Part shown: positions 62,161 to 64,000 of the stretch, one piece after another | Position numbering within the stretch: position 1 is the stretch's first letter | Layout of the letters: each line of letters begins with the position of its first letter | Notes under the pieces: generated by a model | What the model saw: the letters and a program-made list of their open reading frames with translations, nothing else | Told to the model about the DNA's origin: nothing | The model's database searches: none | Source of the DNA: DASRDU01 sp035560235 | GTDB taxonomy: Bacteria > Acidobacteriota > Blastocatellia > RBC074 | Direction: 5' to 3' | Assembly: GCA_035560235.1 (NCBI GenBank) | Contig: DATMAG010000071.1 | Location: 21,874 to 85,873 of the forward strand | Length of the DNA stretch: 64,000 nt | Made by a program: the position numbers and the translations under genes

Positions 62161-63396
62161 TCACTTCGCCTTCACGTTGTAAGCCGTGAGCGTGCCCTGA
62201 TTGCGGATGTAGAGTCTGCCGCCGATGACGACCGGGTGCGCCCAGCTTGGCCAGCCCTGATCGGGAATCGTGAAGCGGCCCTTTTCGCGATAGCCTTCAG
62301 GCGTCGCTTCGGCCAGCCCGACCGTGTTGTTTTCACTCAACAGGTACAGATGACCGTCAGCACAGGCCACCGACCCTTTGCCCACGCTGCGATCACGCCA
62401 GACCGTTTTGCCGGTATTGAATTCAATGCAGGTCAGAATCGCATCGGAAAAGCCGTACAGATAATTGTCGAGCAGCACCACGCCGCCGTGATGATTTTTC
62501 ATGTCGCGGCTGAAATAGACTTCGTCAGCCTTGAGCATTCCGTTCTGCGCCGTCAGATTCAGCAGCGCGCAGCCCGTGCCATAAGCCGAAGTGAAGAACG
62601 CCTTGTTATCAAACAGCAGCGGCGTCGTGCAGTTCGCCGTGCGATTCGCGGCCTGTTCGTAACGCCACATCAGCTTGCCGTCCGCAGCGCGCACGCCGAC
62701 GGCGGCCCGCGACGTGAAGTTCGCAATCGTGCGCACGCCCTGCACATCGGCCACGACTGCCGATGAATAACCGGCTTCGTCACTCAGTTCCCTGGTCGTC
62801 CACACGGTTTTGCCCGTCATCTTGTCGAGCGCAACGATGCCCGCGCCCCTGCCGCCTGGCGAAACGATGACCCTGCTGCCATCGATCAGCGGCGATTCGC
62901 TGATCAGCCAGTTCGGGTTGCTGCCGCCGAATTCACTCAGAATATTTTTCTGCCAGACCGCCGAACCGTCAGCGAGTTTCAGGCAGGCCAGGTCGCCATT
63001 TTCAGAGAGCGCATAAACGCGGTCGTCATCAATCGTCGGCGTCCCGCGCGGCCCGCGCCCGCGATCCTGATCGAGACTGCGCCCCAGCGTCGCAGCCCAC
63101 AGGTGTTTGCCCGTATCGCGATTCAGACAAATGACAATGCTCGAACTGCCCTGCGTGCCCTGCACCAGCAGCCTGTCACCTTTGATTGAAACCGAACCGT
63201 AGCCGCTGCCGAGGTGCGAGACTTCCCAGACTTTCGGCGGGCCGCCCGCTGGCCATTGTTTGAGCAACCCCTTGTCATTTGAAATGCCGTTGCGATCAGG
63301 CCCGCGCCACTGCGGCCAGTCGGCCACATTCGGCGGACTGCCAGCCGTCACGGGAATCAGAGCGAGTAACAGTGAAAGCAGACGCAGACGTTTCAT
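62161..63396 (-). CDS. Exported PQQ-type beta-propeller protein
   Basis: 411 residues with a signal peptide (LRLLSLLLALIPVTAGS). WPQWRGPDRNGISNDKGLL is the characteristic opening of outer-membrane-BamB-like/PQQ-like propellers in Planctomycetes and Acidobacteria, followed by repeats such as CLNRDTGKHLWAA, ALDKMTGKTVWT and EFNTGKTVWRD. No heme site. Catalysis is not evident; a periplasmic scaffold or quinoprotein role is possible. Confidence 0.85.
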   Translation of the reverse strand: MKRLRLLSLLLALIPVTAGSPPNVADWPQWRGPDRNGISNDKGLLKQWPAGGPPKVWEVSHLGSGYGSVSIKGDRLLVQGTQGSSSIVICLNRDTGKHLWAATLGRSLDQDRGRGPRGTPTIDDDRVYALSENGDLACLKLADGSAVWQKNILSEFGGSNPNWLISESPLIDGSRVIVSPGGRGAGIVALDKMTGKTVWTTRELSDEAGYSSAVVADVQGVRTIANFTSRAAVGVRAADGKLMWRYEQAANRTANCTTPLLFDNKAFFTSAYGTGCALLNLTAQNGMLKADEVYFSRDMKNHHGGVVLLDNYLYGFSDAILTCIEFNTGKTVWRDRSVGKGSVACADGHLYLLSENNTVGLAEATPEGYREKGRFTIPDQGWPSWAHPVVIGGRLYIRNQGTLTAYNVKAK

Positions 63397-63417
63397 CGAG
63401 ATGCTCCTTTCAGGAAC

Positions 63418-63490
63418 GGCGTCTGGAGTTCCAGCTTCAGCCCGGCTGTTGATGATTCAATCACCAGCTGAAGCTGGAACTCCAGACGCC
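63418..63490. terminator. Perfect 24-bp inverted repeat hairpin
   Basis: Arms 63418-63441 and 63467-63490 are exact complements (GGCGTCTGGAGTTCCAGCTT followed by CAGC), loop 25 nt. It lies between two leftward genes, 22 nt upstream of the propeller gene start and 121 nt past the stop of the next gene. No T-tract adjoins, so terminator, REP element or mRNA-processing site are all possible. Confidence 0.65.
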
Positions 63491-63610
63491 ATCTTTGCAC
63501 GGTTTCAGCGATTCGTTTGTTCTGGTACAGGTCAGATCGGGATTTTACAACTTCATGACAAGTTCACTTACGCTGTCTGCTGCTGATCTGTTCCAGGTTG
63601 CCGTTGCGCT

Positions 63611-64000
63611 TCACTTTTCCGCCAGCTTGCGTCCGGCATTCAGATTGTCGAAATTCAGAATCGCGTTGAAGACCAGGAAGTAACTGCCCTGCGTTTCGCC
63701 GCGCCAGAACGGGTTGTTTGAGAACAGCACGACGTGGCCCTGCTCATACGGCACATCAATGACAGCGGCGTGCTGCGCGATTTCATTGCCCGCTTCGAGC
63801 AGACCTGAGACGAGCAGTTCGCGCGCGTCGGCATAACGCAGCACAACACGGGGGCGCGCCTGCGGCGGGATGACGAAAATGCCGTTGCGCCTTTGTTCAT
63901 CGGTGAGCGGCGTCGCTTCCCAGATTTCGGCGCGCGGTTCTTCGGGCAGTTCGGCCACCGGGCGATTCTGCGGCGTGTCGGGATCATCGGGCGTGCCGCG
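63611..64000 (-). CDS. C-terminus of a probable M14-type zinc carboxypeptidase, 5' partial
   Basis: 130 codons, open to the right edge of the window (the GTG at 63958 is probably internal). PYEQGHVVLFSNNPFWRGET and GSYFLVFNAILNFDNL are typical of the extreme C-terminus of large (>800 residue) secreted M14-like peptidases of Acidobacteria, in the glutamine-amidotransferase-like terminal domain. The catalytic domain lies outside the window, so the call rests on this tail only. Confidence 0.6.
   Translation of the reverse strand, partial: RGTPDDPDTPQNRPVAELPEEPRAEIWEATPLTDEQRRNGIFVIPPQARPRVVLRYADARELLVSGLLEAGNEIAQHAAVIDVPYEQGHVVLFSNNPFWRGETQGSYFLVFNAILNFDNLNAGRKLAEK

Overview
The window is a continuous stretch of bacterial chromosome, GC-rich by eye, with dense coding on both strands. 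No rRNA, tRNA, CRISPR array or transposase was seen. The gene mix points to Acidobacteriota, most likely class Blastocatellia: secreted c-type cytochrome/type II copper monooxygenase-like proteins, quinoprotein-type beta-propellers, Tat-exported TIM barrels, a bacterial CruF/CruG-type carotenoid cluster, many solo toxin-antitoxin parts and REP-like intergenic palindromes. That placement is inference from gene content; no marker gene was available to test it.

Layout. 1-6 kb: the end of a sialidase-like (BNR) propeller protein, a composite palindromic element, a Tat-exported thiamine-diphosphate enzyme behind a strong promoter overlapped by a TetR-type palindrome, a hicAB module, a GNAT acetyltransferase and an F420-type luciferase-like oxidoreductase. 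6-16 kb: a nucleotidyltransferase with a small partner, a cytochrome c plus heme-quinoprotein pair, an orphan XisI, a secreted esterase, and two paralogous cytochrome c/PHM-fold proteins flanking a DUF5678/retropepsin pair. 16-22 kb: VOC protein, two MFS transporters, xylose isomerase, Uma2 nuclease, orphan DUF433. 22-35 kb: a long leftward gene string, crtB-crtI-hydrolase-crtE-GT2-crtI2-cruF, followed by an ECF sigma factor, its zinc-finger anti-sigma and a secretin-domain protein. Next to it lies a second leftward operon (epimerase, SRPBCC, class II photolyase), the usual company of light/oxidative-stress carotenoid genes. 35-44 kb: Tat-exported sugar isomerase-like protein, endonuclease III, an unusual winged-helix plus TIR-like protein, WbuC cupin, agmatinase-family enzyme, AlkZ-related protein and a four-PAS hybrid histidine kinase.

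44-64 kb looks like a stress-response region: response regulator, two Crp/Fnr regulators, DUF1003, BON, metallophosphoesterase, WrbA, aconitase, DksA-like protein, SRPBCC, metallothionein, YflT-like protein and a double zinc-finger protein. Several genes here are visibly damaged: a phosphoribosyltransferase/kinase/histidine-phosphatase set has been collapsed into two overlapping ORFs, a CgeB-type glycosyltransferase and a glycoside hydrolase are truncated fragments, and sdhB has lost its middle. The window ends in a quinoprotein-type propeller and the C-terminus of what is probably a large secreted M14-type peptidase.

The most noteworthy signals are the wHTH/TIR-like protein (candidate defence effector), the set of long-stem intergenic hairpins that share an architecture but not a sequence, the cluster of internal-deletion genes at 46-57 kb, and the extended -10 element that abuts the hicA start codon.
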